A stretch of 64,000 nt of DNA from Lachnospiraceae bacterium (GCA_017442865.1 JAFRXK010000067.1:1-64000); one strand, 5' to 3'. Shown: positions 17,790 through 26,668, counted from the first letter of the stretch. Translations and numbers: made by a program. Notes: generated by a model not told the origin, from the letters alone.

Positions 17790-18965
17790 TCAGCTTCCGT
17801 AAATAATCCTTCTCAAATCTCTTCTGCATGCAGGAAGATCCGGTACAGTAACCTTCTTTCCTCTGATAGTCTCATATCTGAAGCATCCGTCAGCAGGAAT
17901 TCTGTAAGTCTGAAGCTCCTGTAAGTTCATGCCCATTATAAGCGTTGCATAGTATATTATATCCGAATTCGACATATCTGTTGTCAAATAAGGGAAGAAC
18001 TCGTTTATAAGTCCGAAAAGCGTTACCGGATCCTCATCCTTTAACATATTAAATACAGTAGTTACTATAGTTCTCTGTCTCTGCGTTCTTTCAATATCAT
18101 GTCTTCCGACGTATCTGGTTCTTGCATACATGAGAGCCTGGTCACCATTTAAGTGATTGTAGCCGACAACAAAATTGTGTCCCTTTGAATTGTAATAATT
18201 TACCTCATAGTCTTTAAGTGCAATATCGACACCGCCAAGTCTGTTGATAATAGCCTTAAAGCCATCAAAATCAACCTCTATATTTGCATCAATTTCAATG
18301 CCGAAATTGAGTCTTATGGTCTCGTCAAGAAGCTTCATGCCGCCGTATGCATAAGCAGCGTTAACTCTGTTGTCCAGATAACCCGGAATCTGCACATAAG
18401 AATCTCTCAGAATAGAAGTAATCGTAACTGTCTTAGCACTCTTATTGATTGAGGCAATCATCATTGAGTCGGAGCGCTGTCTTCCTTGTCCAGGTCTTCT
18501 GTCCTGACCGATGAGCAGAATATTGACTACATTGCTTTCTTCTTTTTCGCGCTGCTTCTCTTCCTCCTCAGAAAGCTCTTCATTTTCCCACTCAACATCT
18601 TCGGACTTTATCGTGTCCTCCGAAGGATCAACATCTGCATCATTTAAATCATATATCGGTTTTCCATTCTCATCATAGCCTATAATGATAATATCCTCAA
18701 AATAGCCATTATATTCACCATCCGAATCATCGCTACTATTACCACTATTACCACTATTACCACTATTGTCTCCACTGCCGTTATTGTTAATATCGGTACG
18801 GCTCTCATATTCAATTGTATCCGGATTCACCCTGTTAATTTTATTTAGGGTTGTCCATACTACTGCGAATAAGGACCCTGCCAGTACCAGCAGTAATGCT
18901 AAAATAGTAATCAGAGCCTTCTTCCATGCAGCCATTTTCTTTTTATCTTTATCTTTTTTACTCAT
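17790..18965 (-). CDS. LytR-CpsA-Psr (LCP) family glycopolymer transferase
   Basis: 391 aa. Lys-rich cytoplasmic start, transmembrane helix (about 15-37), low-complexity extracellular linker with GNS repeats and acidic residues (about 55-150), then the LCP domain with LLIGQDRR, RSDSMMIA, the Arg of SILRDSYV, and VNAAYAYGG. LCP proteins move undecaprenyl-linked polymers onto peptidoglycan, so this is the probable last step of wall attachment for the polysaccharide made by this region. First gene of the LCP-PqqD-CpsB-peptidase-exporter operon. SD AGGAG about 9 nt before ATG 18965; a TATAAT (18999-18994) about 30 nt upstream may be its own -10, though no matching -35 is clear. Confidence 0.88.
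   Translation of the reverse strand: MSKKDKDKKKMAAWKKALITILALLLVLAGSLFAVVWTTLNKINRVNPDTIEYESRTDINNNGSGDNSGNSGNSGNSSDDSDGEYNGYFEDIIIIGYDENGKPIYDLNDADVDPSEDTIKSEDVEWENEELSEEEEKQREKEESNVVNILLIGQDRRPGQGRQRSDSMMIASINKSAKTVTITSILRDSYVQIPGYLDNRVNAAYAYGGMKLLDETIRLNFGIEIDANIEVDFDGFKAIINRLGGVDIALKDYEVNYYNSKGHNFVVGYNHLNGDQALMYARTRYVGRHDIERTQRQRTIVTTVFNMLKDEDPVTLFGLINEFFPYLTTDMSNSDIIYYATLIMGMNLQELQTYRIPADGCFRYETIRGKKVTVPDLPACRRDLRRIIYGS
18736..18767 (-). repeat. 9-nt tandem repeat encoding GNS in the LCP linker
   Basis: About 3.5 copies of the 9-nt unit ctattacca (plus strand), in frame, encoding Gly-Asn-Ser repeats in the extracellular linker; a likely site of length variation. Confidence 0.75.
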
Positions 18966-19083
18966 AATTTCACTCCTGTTTCATAAAACAAAAATTATAC
19001 ACTATGACATTATATACAATAGTTAATCAAAAAGCAAATTAAATATTTATTATAATTTCATTTTTCATAATGTTCAATCATAT

Positions 19084-19227
19084 AAAAATAGCATCACAAA
19101 AGCATTCACTAAAGTGCTTCTTTAAATCATTACTTTTATTAATATCTACTGATGCGATGCTCTATCTGCAGGTTTTTTACCCAATGACAAACTAACACCT
19201 CTTTTCAGCAATCTAATCTCATTATCT
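19084..19227 (-). ncRNA. Candidate small RNA or attenuated leader upstream of the LCP operon
   Basis: A perfect consensus promoter (19234-19262) would start a minus-strand RNA near 19227. It ends in a hairpin formed by 19153-19161 and 19090-19098, 9 bp including one G-U pair that exists only in minus-strand RNA, followed by five U. The product would be about 145 nt. It points toward the LCP gene about 120 nt further on, so it may be a free RNA or an attenuated leader of that operon. The rest of the 519-nt gap 18966-19484 holds no credible protein gene apart from a 14-codon frame; a partial palindrome lies at 19347-19360. Confidence 0.5.
19146..19190 (-). CDS. 14-codon leader-peptide-like ORF inside the candidate RNA
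   Basis: AGAGG (19202-19198) lies 7 nt before TTG 19190, opening a 14-residue frame (MSLGKKPADRASHQ) that stops at 19146 just ahead of the terminator's 3' arm; its last codons run through the 5' arm of the hairpin. Ribosome occupancy could therefore open the terminator. Translation is unproven. Confidence 0.3.
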   Translation of the reverse strand: MSLGKKPADRASHQ

Positions 19228-19233
19228 TACTGA

Positions 19234-19262
19234 ATTATATGCTGTGCCATATTGCCTGTCAA
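19234..19262 (-). promoter_or_regulatory. Perfect consensus SigA promoter in the LCP-msmX gap
   Basis: TTGACA (19262-19257), 17-nt spacer, TATAAT (19239-19234) on the minus strand; all twelve hexamer positions match consensus. Confidence 0.75.
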
Positions 19263-19484
19263 TACATGTCAAGAAACATCCGGAGAGAAGTGCCTGAATA
19301 CTATGGTCAACATTTACACAATTGAGCTTTTTTTTCGTCAATTTTACCATTATACAATGGTGACGCTGATTTATATATTAAATATGCCAACAAAACCTTT
19401 TATTCTTTGTTCAATCGCCCTATGGTGCTTTTTAGACATTTATATTATAATTTACTAAGTAAAATTATTTAGGAGGTATTTTTA

Positions 19485-20597
19485 ATGGCAAGTTTATCAT
19501 TAAAAAACATTTATAAGGTATATCCGAACGGCTTTGAGGCTGTTAAGGATTTCAATCTTGAAATTGAAGACAAGGAATTCATCATCTTCGTAGGTCCTTC
19601 AGGATGTGGTAAGTCAACAACACTTCGTATGATCGCCGGCCTTGAGGAGATTTCATCAGGTGAATTAATGATTGATGGTGTAGTAGTTAATGAAGTAGAG
19701 CCAAAGGACAGAGATATCGCTATGGTATTCCAGAACTACGCTCTTTACCCACATATGACAGTATATGATAATATGGCATTTGGTCTTAAGTTAAGAAAGG
19801 TTCCTAAGGCTCAGATTGAAGAGCAGGTTACTGAAGCTGCTAAGATTCTTAACCTTGGTGAGTTATTAGACCGTAAGCCAAAGGCTCTTTCAGGTGGACA
19901 GAGACAGCGTGTTGCCATGGGACGTGCTATCGTTCGTAATCCTAAGGTATTCCTTATGGATGAGCCTCTTTCAAACCTTGATGCAAAGCTTCGTGTTCAG
20001 ATGCGTATTGAGATTTCAAAGCTTCACCAGAGACTTGGTGCTACAATCATCTACGTTACACATGACCAGACAGAGGCTATGACACTTGGTACAAGAATCG
20101 TTGTTCTTAAGGATGGTGTTATCCAGCAGGTTGACACACCTCAGAACCTTTACGATTATCCGGAGAACCTCTTCGTTGCAGGCTTCATCGGATCACCTCA
20201 GATGAACTTCTTAGATGCAGAGTGTAAGGTTTCAGGACAGAAGGTTACACTTACAACAGGCGAACTCAACATTAAGGTTCCTGCTGACAAGGCTGCTAAG
20301 CTTATTGAAGGCGGATATGATGGAAAGACTGTTGTTGTTGGTATTCGTCCAGAGGATGTTGAGGATGCAAGTATCCTTATTAAGTCAGACGGCGAGACAG
20401 TTGTTGAGTCTACAATTAAGGTTTACGAGATGCTCGGTGCAGAAGTATTCCTTTACTTCGATGTTGAGGGCTTCCCTATGACAGCAAGAGTTGACCCACG
20501 TACAACAGCTAGAACAGGCGATGTTGTTAAGTTCTCACTCAACACAGACAAGTTACATATCTTTGATAAGGAGACACAGCTGGTAATCGCTAACTAA
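19485..20597 (+). CDS. msmX: MsmX/UgpC-type sugar ABC transporter ATPase (standalone)
   Basis: 370 aa. Walker A GPSGCGKST, Q-loop VFQNYALYPHMTV, signature LSGGQRQRVAMGRA, Walker B VFLMDEPLSNLDA and switch THDQTEAM, then the OB-fold regulatory domain (about 240-370) of MalK/MsmX proteins. No permease or binding protein is adjacent, which is usual for Clostridia and Bacillus where one ATPase energises many carbohydrate importers. Codon choice is strongly biased and uniform, fitting high expression. AGGAGG is 8 nt before ATG 19485; a TATAAT at 19446-19451 may be its -10. A terminator follows at 20630. Confidence 0.93.
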   Translation: MASLSLKNIYKVYPNGFEAVKDFNLEIEDKEFIIFVGPSGCGKSTTLRMIAGLEEISSGELMIDGVVVNEVEPKDRDIAMVFQNYALYPHMTVYDNMAFGLKLRKVPKAQIEEQVTEAAKILNLGELLDRKPKALSGGQRQRVAMGRAIVRNPKVFLMDEPLSNLDAKLRVQMRIEISKLHQRLGATIIYVTHDQTEAMTLGTRIVVLKDGVIQQVDTPQNLYDYPENLFVAGFIGSPQMNFLDAECKVSGQKVTLTTGELNIKVPADKAAKLIEGGYDGKTVVVGIRPEDVEDASILIKSDGETVVESTIKVYEMLGAEVFLYFDVEGFPMTARVDPRTTARTGDVVKFSLNTDKLHIFDKETQLVIAN

Positions 20598-20629
20598 TCC
20601 TTCTTTATCAATTACATATGAGATATTTC

Positions 20630-20660
20630 CGGGTGCGGCGTCAGCCGCACCCGTTTTGTT
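20630..20660 (+). terminator. Terminator of msmX
   Basis: 10-bp GC-rich stem (20630-20639 with 20644-20653), GTCA loop, then ttttgttt. Confidence 0.85.
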
Positions 20661-20806
20661 TCAATTTAAATATATCAGTCTTTCAGGTCACGCCTAACCT
20701 CTCACCCTTTTTTCTCAGACAAATATTATCTTTTGTTTGACACACAGCCCTTAATCAAATAAAATATTAATGGATGGCAAATCTCAAATTATTGTGGAGG
20801 TGGCAC

Positions 20807-21886
20807 ATGGTAAGCAATCAGGTATTACAAGGTTCTATTGATGACCTTAAAGCAATAGCACGAGTGGATTTAGCGATAATTGACCTCAACGGACAGATTA
20901 TTGCAGCAACATATGAACCAGACGAGGATAATTCAGATTTGATATCCTTGTTTCTTGACTCTCCTGCGAACAGCCAGGCTCTTAAGCAGCAGCATTTCTT
21001 TAAAATTTTTTATAATAATGAGCCGGAATATATTCTTATAGCTAAGGGTTCAGGCGACGACGCTTATATGATTGGAAGAATTGCAGTCAGCCAGATACAG
21101 GCACTCATTATTGCCTACAGGGACAAGTATGACAAGCACAATTTTATTCAGAATCTTTTGATGGACAACCTTTTGCTTGTGGATATTCACAACAGGGCAT
21201 CCAAGCTTCATATTCCATCATCAGCGCCGCGCTCGGCATTTATTATTGAAACGCCAGCCGGAAGCTGCAATGACGCGCTTGAGACAGTCAAGAATATTTT
21301 CCAGTCAGAGGATGATTTTGTGACGACCATTGATGAGAATAATATTATTTTAATCAAGAGAATTCCTGCGAAACAGCATAATAAATATATTAATGATATT
21401 TCAAACACCCTGATTGATATGATAAACAGCGAGGTTATGGTTAAGGTGCGTGTCGCATCCGGCACTGTGGTAAATGACCTCAGCGAATTATCCCATTCCT
21501 ACAAGGAAGCTAAAATGTCTCTTGACGTGGGCAGGATATTCTACCCTGAGCGCAATGTTATTACCTACAGCTCTCTTGGCATAGGCCGTCTTATATATCA
21601 GATTCCTATGTCGTTGTGCAAGATGTTTATCAAAGAAATTTTTGGTGACGAGCTTCCTGATATATTTGATGAAGAGACTCTTTCCACTATCAATAAGTTT
21701 TTCAGCAACAATTTAAATGTTTCCGAGACCTCAAGGCAGCTCTATCTTCATCGCAACACTCTGGTTTACAGACTTGAAAAGATTCAAAAAAGCACCGGTC
21801 TGGATATCCGGTGTTTTGAGGATGCAATGACATTTAAGATTGCGCTTATGGTTTTAAGCCTTATGAATCATCTTGATATTGAGTGA
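20807..21886 (+). CDS. CdaR/PucR-type transcriptional regulator
   Basis: 359 aa. N-terminal sensory region (about 1-130, possibly GAF/sugar-diacid-recognition-like), a central degenerate GGDEF-like segment, and a C-terminal PucR helix-turn-helix: LNVSETSRQLYLHRNTLVYRLEKI (shown here as family pattern NVSETSRQLYLHRNTL) with the typical HRNT core. Such proteins respond to sugar acids or related metabolites. It follows the MsmX-type ATPase after that gene's terminator and may regulate it or sugar import generally; this is inferred. A longer frame begins at 20774, but GGAGG (20796-20800) supports ATG 20807. A terminator is shared with the convergent gene. Confidence 0.8.
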   Translation: MVSNQVLQGSIDDLKAIARVDLAIIDLNGQIIAATYEPDEDNSDLISLFLDSPANSQALKQQHFFKIFYNNEPEYILIAKGSGDDAYMIGRIAVSQIQALIIAYRDKYDKHNFIQNLLMDNLLLVDIHNRASKLHIPSSAPRSAFIIETPAGSCNDALETVKNIFQSEDDFVTTIDENNIILIKRIPAKQHNKYINDISNTLIDMINSEVMVKVRVASGTVVNDLSELSHSYKEAKMSLDVGRIFYPERNVITYSSLGIGRLIYQIPMSLCKMFIKEIFGDELPDIFDEETLSTINKFFSNNLNVSETSRQLYLHRNTLVYRLEKIQKSTGLDIRCFEDAMTFKIALMVLSLMNHLDIE

Positions 21887-21966
21887 TAAATATGTCTTGG
21901 CAGATTACAAAGCAATATAGTCCGTCTTCTGTAACAGGCTTAAGGACATTATCCGGTTTATGATTA

Positions 21967-21996
21967 AAGGGGAAAGCCGATTTCGGCTTTCCCCTT
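21967..21996. terminator. Bidirectional terminator between convergent genes
   Basis: Perfect 14-bp inverted repeat (21967-21980 with 21983-21996) between the regulator (plus) and the anchored protein at 22059 (minus); TTTAAT follows on the minus strand. Confidence 0.75.
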
Positions 21997-22058
21997 ATCT
22001 ACACTGCTGTGATATTTCAGCAATTGCCATGCTGACTTAATCAAAGATTTAAAATACT

Positions 22059-23354
22059 TTATTCTTCATATCCTATATCCACACAAAGCACCTCGCTGCT
22101 TTCAATAAAGTAATGTGCAGCGCCCTGTGTAACTGTTGCTCCCGGTGCAACATTCTCAATCTTTGCCCTGTAGGTAATTCCGCCGAGATAAACTCCTCCC
22201 TCTGTATATAACTTATAATATACATAAGCAGTCTTAATTGTCTTATCTGTTTTATTTGTCAGTGAAATCATATTATCTGATGCTGTAATCGTTACTTCAT
22301 CCGGATGCATATCGCTGACTATCTTGGCCGTAATCTCTTTGTCAAAGGTTATTTTTTCTGTTCCCTCAAAACCGACTCCGTTAAGCTCCTGGACAAGAAC
22401 CGGTGTTTTTGGCGGCAGGTTTGAAATAATAAATCTTATTGGATCGCCATTCTTTCTGTTGAAAGTAATTGACGAGTACTGTACCATCTCATCGGAATTA
22501 TTCATAACAACAAGTGAAAGAACATTTTCAGTCTCCTGGTCCTTTCCATCCTCAACATATGGACCTGCAAATGAGCCTATAGCTTCAATAACCATACCTG
22601 TATCTCCAACAGCATAAGGAAGCTCTATGCCGAACACGACATTCTTCGAGTCACTTGAAGAATACATCGGCGCGAAGCCTGTTATAGCATGATAATCAAA
22701 CTTCGTTGTACCCGGTGTCTTTATCTCAATAGTCTTTGATGGGTCTCCATGAGAAATATATTCTGTTAAAGACGTATCCGGAACCTCTACCTCTTTGGTG
22801 CTGCCGCCCTCAGGTGTTGTAATATCTACAACCGTTGTTCCGTCAGGAAGCTTTGTCTCTGTTACCTTATTACCCTTATCATCCTCAAACTTATCGATTA
22901 TCTTCTGGCCGTCATCCGGATTGTCAGAAATGTCTTCCTTTACTCTGGTAACAAGATAGCCGTCATCATTCACAAAATACTCTACAACATGACCTTCTTC
23001 GTCCGTAACCTTTGCAATGGTTCTTCCTTCATCATCCTGATACTTCTCAACCGTGCTGCTTTCAGGCACTATTTCATCAATCAGTTCATCAATAGTTTTT
23101 AACTCGCCCTTTGTCTCATTCTCAGAATCCTTTGTTTCTGAGACAGACTCTGCTTCATTACCGGTGCTCTCAGAAGCTGTTCCTGTTTCAACGTCAGATT
23201 CCTGAACAGTATTCGTATTATCACTGCCTTTGTTCTTATTTGAAACTGCAACTGCAGTTATAATCGCAGCGATAAGCACAAGAAGTGCAACTGCTCCGAT
23301 TATAATCTTTTTATTATATGCTTCTTTTTTATTTTTCTTTGTATTATTACTCAT
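22059..23354 (-). CDS. Membrane-anchored extracellular protein of unknown function
   Basis: 431 aa, not assigned to a family. Lys/Asn-rich cytoplasmic start, one transmembrane helix (about 17-38), then a Ser/Thr/Glu/Asp-rich linker (about 40-85), a segment of short beta-rich repeats reminiscent of wall-protein spacers (YQDDEGRTIAKVTDEEG, FEDDKGNKVTETKLPDG), and a globular C-terminal half (about 210-431). It ends the minus-strand polysaccharide block behind the Wzt-like ATPase, so it may be an accessory surface protein. No catalytic residues are recognisable. ATG 23354 with GGAAAGG upstream. Confidence 0.7.
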   Translation of the reverse strand: MSNNTKKNKKEAYNKKIIIGAVALLVLIAAIITAVAVSNKNKGSDNTNTVQESDVETGTASESTGNEAESVSETKDSENETKGELKTIDELIDEIVPESSTVEKYQDDEGRTIAKVTDEEGHVVEYFVNDDGYLVTRVKEDISDNPDDGQKIIDKFEDDKGNKVTETKLPDGTTVVDITTPEGGSTKEVEVPDTSLTEYISHGDPSKTIEIKTPGTTKFDYHAITGFAPMYSSSDSKNVVFGIELPYAVGDTGMVIEAIGSFAGPYVEDGKDQETENVLSLVVMNNSDEMVQYSSITFNRKNGDPIRFIISNLPPKTPVLVQELNGVGFEGTEKITFDKEITAKIVSDMHPDEVTITASDNMISLTNKTDKTIKTAYVYYKLYTEGGVYLGGITYRAKIENVAPGATVTQGAAHYFIESSEVLCVDIGYEE

Positions 23355-23541
23355 AGCTTTCCTTTCCTCAAGTATATAATTATAAACAAGCCTATTCTAT
23401 ATTATTAAATTAAAAATATCAAGTCTTATGCAATGACTTCAAATATTTTTCACAATTTACGCCTTCAACTGTCTGCCTAAGCATATTTTGCATAACAGTA
23501 TTTCAGCCGGGGAATTCCCGGCCAAATCAAATGCTTATACA

Positions 23542-24822
23542 TCAGGTATCTTTTTCACAATCGATTACCCTTGCGTCCTCCAGCCTCACCCTGCCCCAGA
23601 GTCTGTAATTCCACACAATATCATTCGCAGTATTAACTCTTGAAAAATTCATCGCCGGCACCCAGTCAAGATTTACCCTTGCACCATATTCATTTTTAAT
23701 AAACAGTGCATAATACCCCCTGTAATTGCCGGGCACAAGATTTGAAACATCAATTGAAAATATTTTTTCAACAGTTGCGCCAGCTTCATAATCGCCTATA
23801 TCAAATGCCATAGAAGACGCCACTGCTATCTTGTCTACAGACCATATTTCAAATCTGAAGCACAGATTCTTCAACGCCTCCCTGCACTGCCATCTAAGCT
23901 TAAGCTCAAGCCTTTCTTTATCGGCAAATTGTATGCTCTCATGCTTATAGTACTCCGCATGCTCTATAAACGCCTTGTTTCCGAGATTGATTCTGGTTCT
24001 CACATAATCCATGTAATCCCTGCTAAATTCCGAGCATACAACATTGTTAAGGTAAATCTCAACAGCCTCATTTGTATCGCCGTCGAAAATCACCCTGCCT
24101 TCATCAAGCACAATGCATCTGTCACAAAGTCTTTGTATCGTGCTCATGTTGTGGCTTACATAAAGTATCGTCCTGCCTTCATTTGACGACACCTCATCCA
24201 TCTTTCCAAGGCACTTATCCTGAAATGCCATATCACCTACTGCCAGCACCTCATCCATAATCATAATATCAGCATCCAGATGCGCCGCAACCGCAAATGC
24301 AAGCTTAACGTACATACCCGAGGAATATCTCTTAACCGGTGTATCGATAAATTTATCACACTCTGAAAACTCAATTATAGTATCTATCTTTTTATCAACC
24401 TCAGCCTTCGTCATTCCGAGTATGGAACCGTTTAAATATATATTCTCTCTTCCGGTAAGCTCGCCGTGAAAGCCTGTTCCCACCTCAAGCATGCTGGCAA
24501 TCCTGCCTTTTATCTTCACTCTTCCGGATGTTGGCGCAGTTATTCGCGAAATTATCTTTAACAATGTTGACTTGCCTGCTCCATTGCTGCCGATAATTCC
24601 GATACGCTCTCCCTTGTGGATTTGAAGATTAATATTTTCTAACGCAAAAAATGCGCCATTTCTGTCGCATTTCTTACTATATACCGGTGAATTCGGATCC
24701 TCCCTGCCTCGCATTCTCGCCCATAAGCTCTGCAAATCTCCGCGAAGCGTACCGCCGCCTATTGTGCCGGTACGATATACCTTGCTCAGATTTTCTACAG
24801 AGATAACTAATTCAGTATTCAA
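23542..24822 (-). CDS. Wzt/TagH-like polysaccharide ABC exporter ATPase with C-terminal domain
   Basis: 426 aa. Walker A GSNGAGKST, signature region KRYSSGMYVKLAFAVAAH characteristic of O-antigen/teichoic-acid exporters, Walker B IMIMDEVLAVGD and switch VSHNMSTI. The extra C-terminal domain (about 250-415) is a beta-sandwich of the Wzt-C type that reads the polymer's end modification. The partner permease (Wzm/TagG) is not in this window, which is unusual because the two are normally adjacent. TTG start at 24822 is set by AGGAGG 5 nt upstream. Located 38 nt after the initiating sugar transferase gene. Confidence 0.87.
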   Translation of the reverse strand: MNTELVISVENLSKVYRTGTIGGGTLRGDLQSLWARMRGREDPNSPVYSKKCDRNGAFFALENINLQIHKGERIGIIGSNGAGKSTLLKIISRITAPTSGRVKIKGRIASMLEVGTGFHGELTGRENIYLNGSILGMTKAEVDKKIDTIIEFSECDKFIDTPVKRYSSGMYVKLAFAVAAHLDADIMIMDEVLAVGDMAFQDKCLGKMDEVSSNEGRTILYVSHNMSTIQRLCDRCIVLDEGRVIFDGDTNEAVEIYLNNVVCSEFSRDYMDYVRTRINLGNKAFIEHAEYYKHESIQFADKERLELKLRWQCREALKNLCFRFEIWSVDKIAVASSMAFDIGDYEAGATVEKIFSIDVSNLVPGNYRGYYALFIKNEYGARVNLDWVPAMNFSRVNTANDIVWNYRLWGRVRLEDARVIDCEKDT

Positions 24823-24859
24823 AATTTCCTCCTAAAGAGTAGCTGATGCAAATTGCGTA

Positions 24860-26293
24860 TTACTTTGCACCTTCGCCTTTAAAAACTACAAGAATCGTGT
24901 TTAAAATTATTTTTATATCAAGCCATATTGACCAGTTATCAATATACTCTAAATCAAGATTTACTACTTCCTCAAAATCGCTTATGTCACTTCTGCCGCT
25001 TGCCTGCCAAAGGCCGGTAAGACCGGGCACTATACTTACTCTTCTCTTATGATGATTTTCATACTGCTCAAATTCATCAACCGTAGGCGGTCTTGTTCCC
25101 ACAAGACTCATATCTCCCTTGAGTATATTCCAGAACTGCGGAAGCTCGTCAATGCTTGTCTTTCGAATGAACTTTCCGACCTTGGTAATTCTCGGGTCGT
25201 CCTTCATCTTAAACATAAAACCATTCATTTCGTTTTGCTCCATAAGCTCTTTTTTGCGCTCTTCGGCATCCATATACATGGATCTGAACTTGTATATCTT
25301 AAATTTACGTCCATTCTTTCCTATTCGGGTCTGGGAAAAGAATAGAGGGCCGGGTGATTCAATCAAAAGCACCGGCGCAAGGAATATCGTAACTATCGCA
25401 GTTATAATAAGTCCGAAAATTGCCCCGACTATATCCATCATTCTTTTTATATACATCATCTTAGGATCAAAGAACTCCGGTGCATAGGTAACAACGTAAT
25501 AGCTTCCGAAGTTGTCCATAAACTTTCTCTGATTCTGTATGTCCATATCATACAGCTGAAGTGTAACGTTGACTGTGATTCCCATCATCTCAAAATTCTC
25601 AATGACTTCTTTCATGGACGCCCCTGTCTGATAAGGCACATTTATAAAAATCTCATCTACTGCATTCAGTCTGGCGTATTCATACATATTGTGGTAATTT
25701 GCCACCACCGGAACGCCGCAGCACTCCCAGTTAATCTTTGAGGAATCCAACAGTACTATACCGCTGAAGCGATACTCCCACTTGTTGCTGTTTTTAAGAT
25801 TCTTAATAACCTTTTCAATTCTGTCAGTTGTCGAAATTATCAACAGCTCCTTGGCTCCGGCTTTGCCGTTTTTCAATTTAGTAATAACAATTTTTTTATA
25901 AATTGTTCTCATAATTATTGAAAGAATAAACTGTATAACCAAAAAGAGCAGAATTGACAATCTTGAATAATTTGTTTTTGATCCCATCATAAACATCAAA
26001 ACAGCAATCGCAATTACAAACATCAGCGTTGTCTTGGTGACAACTCCGACCTCCTCATAAAAATCTCTTTTAAATAACCGCTTTTTATTATTAAAAAGCA
26101 TCTTTGTCAGTATATATACAAGACAAAGCAAAAAAATAAAAATTGATACCGGAACCGGATATCCGCTCTTTGTCTTTGAATTCTTAATCAAATCCATAGC
26201 AATATAATCGGCTGCAATGGCTGAAAAAGCAATTCCGATAATATCAAATATTCTTATCAAAACTCTTTGTGTTTCAATTATATTTCTCTTCAC
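24860..26293 (-). CDS. Initiating polyprenyl-phosphate sugar phosphotransferase
   Basis: 477 aa WbaP/WcaJ-type enzyme that starts polysaccharide repeat-unit synthesis by moving a sugar-phosphate onto undecaprenyl phosphate. Four transmembrane helices at the N-terminus, a CoA-binding-like Rossmann domain, a fifth membrane segment (about 285-315), then the catalytic domain with KIYKFRSMYMDAEERK, DELPQFWNILKGDMSLVGTRPP and GLTGLWQASGRSD. The longest frame begins at 26380, but AGAGAGG lies 9 nt before GTG 26293, giving MKRNIIETQRVLIRIFDIIG, the usual family length. It is separated from the kinase/Ig genes by a gap with two small ORFs. Confidence 0.9.
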   Translation of the reverse strand: MKRNIIETQRVLIRIFDIIGIAFSAIAADYIAMDLIKNSKTKSGYPVPVSIFIFLLCLVYILTKMLFNNKKRLFKRDFYEEVGVVTKTTLMFVIAIAVLMFMMGSKTNYSRLSILLFLVIQFILSIIMRTIYKKIVITKLKNGKAGAKELLIISTTDRIEKVIKNLKNSNKWEYRFSGIVLLDSSKINWECCGVPVVANYHNMYEYARLNAVDEIFINVPYQTGASMKEVIENFEMMGITVNVTLQLYDMDIQNQRKFMDNFGSYYVVTYAPEFFDPKMMYIKRMMDIVGAIFGLIITAIVTIFLAPVLLIESPGPLFFSQTRIGKNGRKFKIYKFRSMYMDAEERKKELMEQNEMNGFMFKMKDDPRITKVGKFIRKTSIDELPQFWNILKGDMSLVGTRPPTVDEFEQYENHHKRRVSIVPGLTGLWQASGRSDISDFEEVVNLDLEYIDNWSIWLDIKIILNTILVVFKGEGAK

Positions 26294-26398
26294 CCAAGTG
26301 ACCCTCTCTTTGTATACCAATACAATCTCATAATCTGCAATGTATAAAAAGTCCAAACCGTGGAATAATAATATTAACATGTTATTATGAGGTGTATA

Positions 26399-26482
26399 AT
26401 GTTAACGTTTTTTATTGGTTTAATTCTAGGAACAATCATAGGAGTAGTTTTAATGTGTCTTCTTCAAATATCAAGGCACTGA
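26399..26482 (+). CDS. 27-aa DUF3789-like small membrane protein
   Basis: A plus-strand frame in the gap between polysaccharide genes encodes MLTFFIGLILGTIIG followed by VVLMCLLQISRH, closely matching the DUF3789 pattern known from Firmicutes chromosomes, phages and plasmids (single helix, MCLLQ near the end). GAGGTG about 5 nt upstream supports ATG 26399. It is divergent to the sugar transferase and tail-to-tail with the 53-aa ORF at 26486. Function is unknown. Confidence 0.6.
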   Translation: MLTFFIGLILGTIIGVVLMCLLQISRH

Positions 26483-26485
26483 TAT

Positions 26486-26647
26486 TCACTTTTTGGCTTT
26501 CTTGCTGTCTTTTTTATTAAGCTCATGAAGAAGGACAAAGCCGATGCTGAATATACACAGGCAAAGCTGAATCAGCGCAGAAATTTTGTCTTTTTCAGGA
26601 GTAAAGCTCTTTGCCTTGTTTTTGATTTCATCAATATCTAAATCCAT
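26486..26647 (-). CDS. 53-aa predicted small membrane protein
   Basis: Minus-strand frame beginning MDLDIDEIKNKAKSF, with one hydrophobic helix (about 24-42) and a Lys-rich end (DSKKAKK). GAGGATGG lies about 10 nt before ATG 26647 and a plausible promoter sits at 26689-26718. The stop lies 3 nt from the stop of the convergent 27-aa ORF. Not recognised. The 439-nt gap between large genes is therefore occupied by two small ORFs, a promoter and a hairpin. Confidence 0.45.
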   Translation of the reverse strand: MDLDIDEIKNKAKSFTPEKDKISALIQLCLCIFSIGFVLLHELNKKDSKKAKK

Positions 26648-26668
26648 AAGTACACCATCCTCATATGT

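Noticed and set aside
19252-19458. 68-codon plus-strand frame upstream of msmX
   Set aside because: No ribosome binding site, low-complexity hydrophobic content, and it overlaps the strong minus-strand promoter at 19234-19262.
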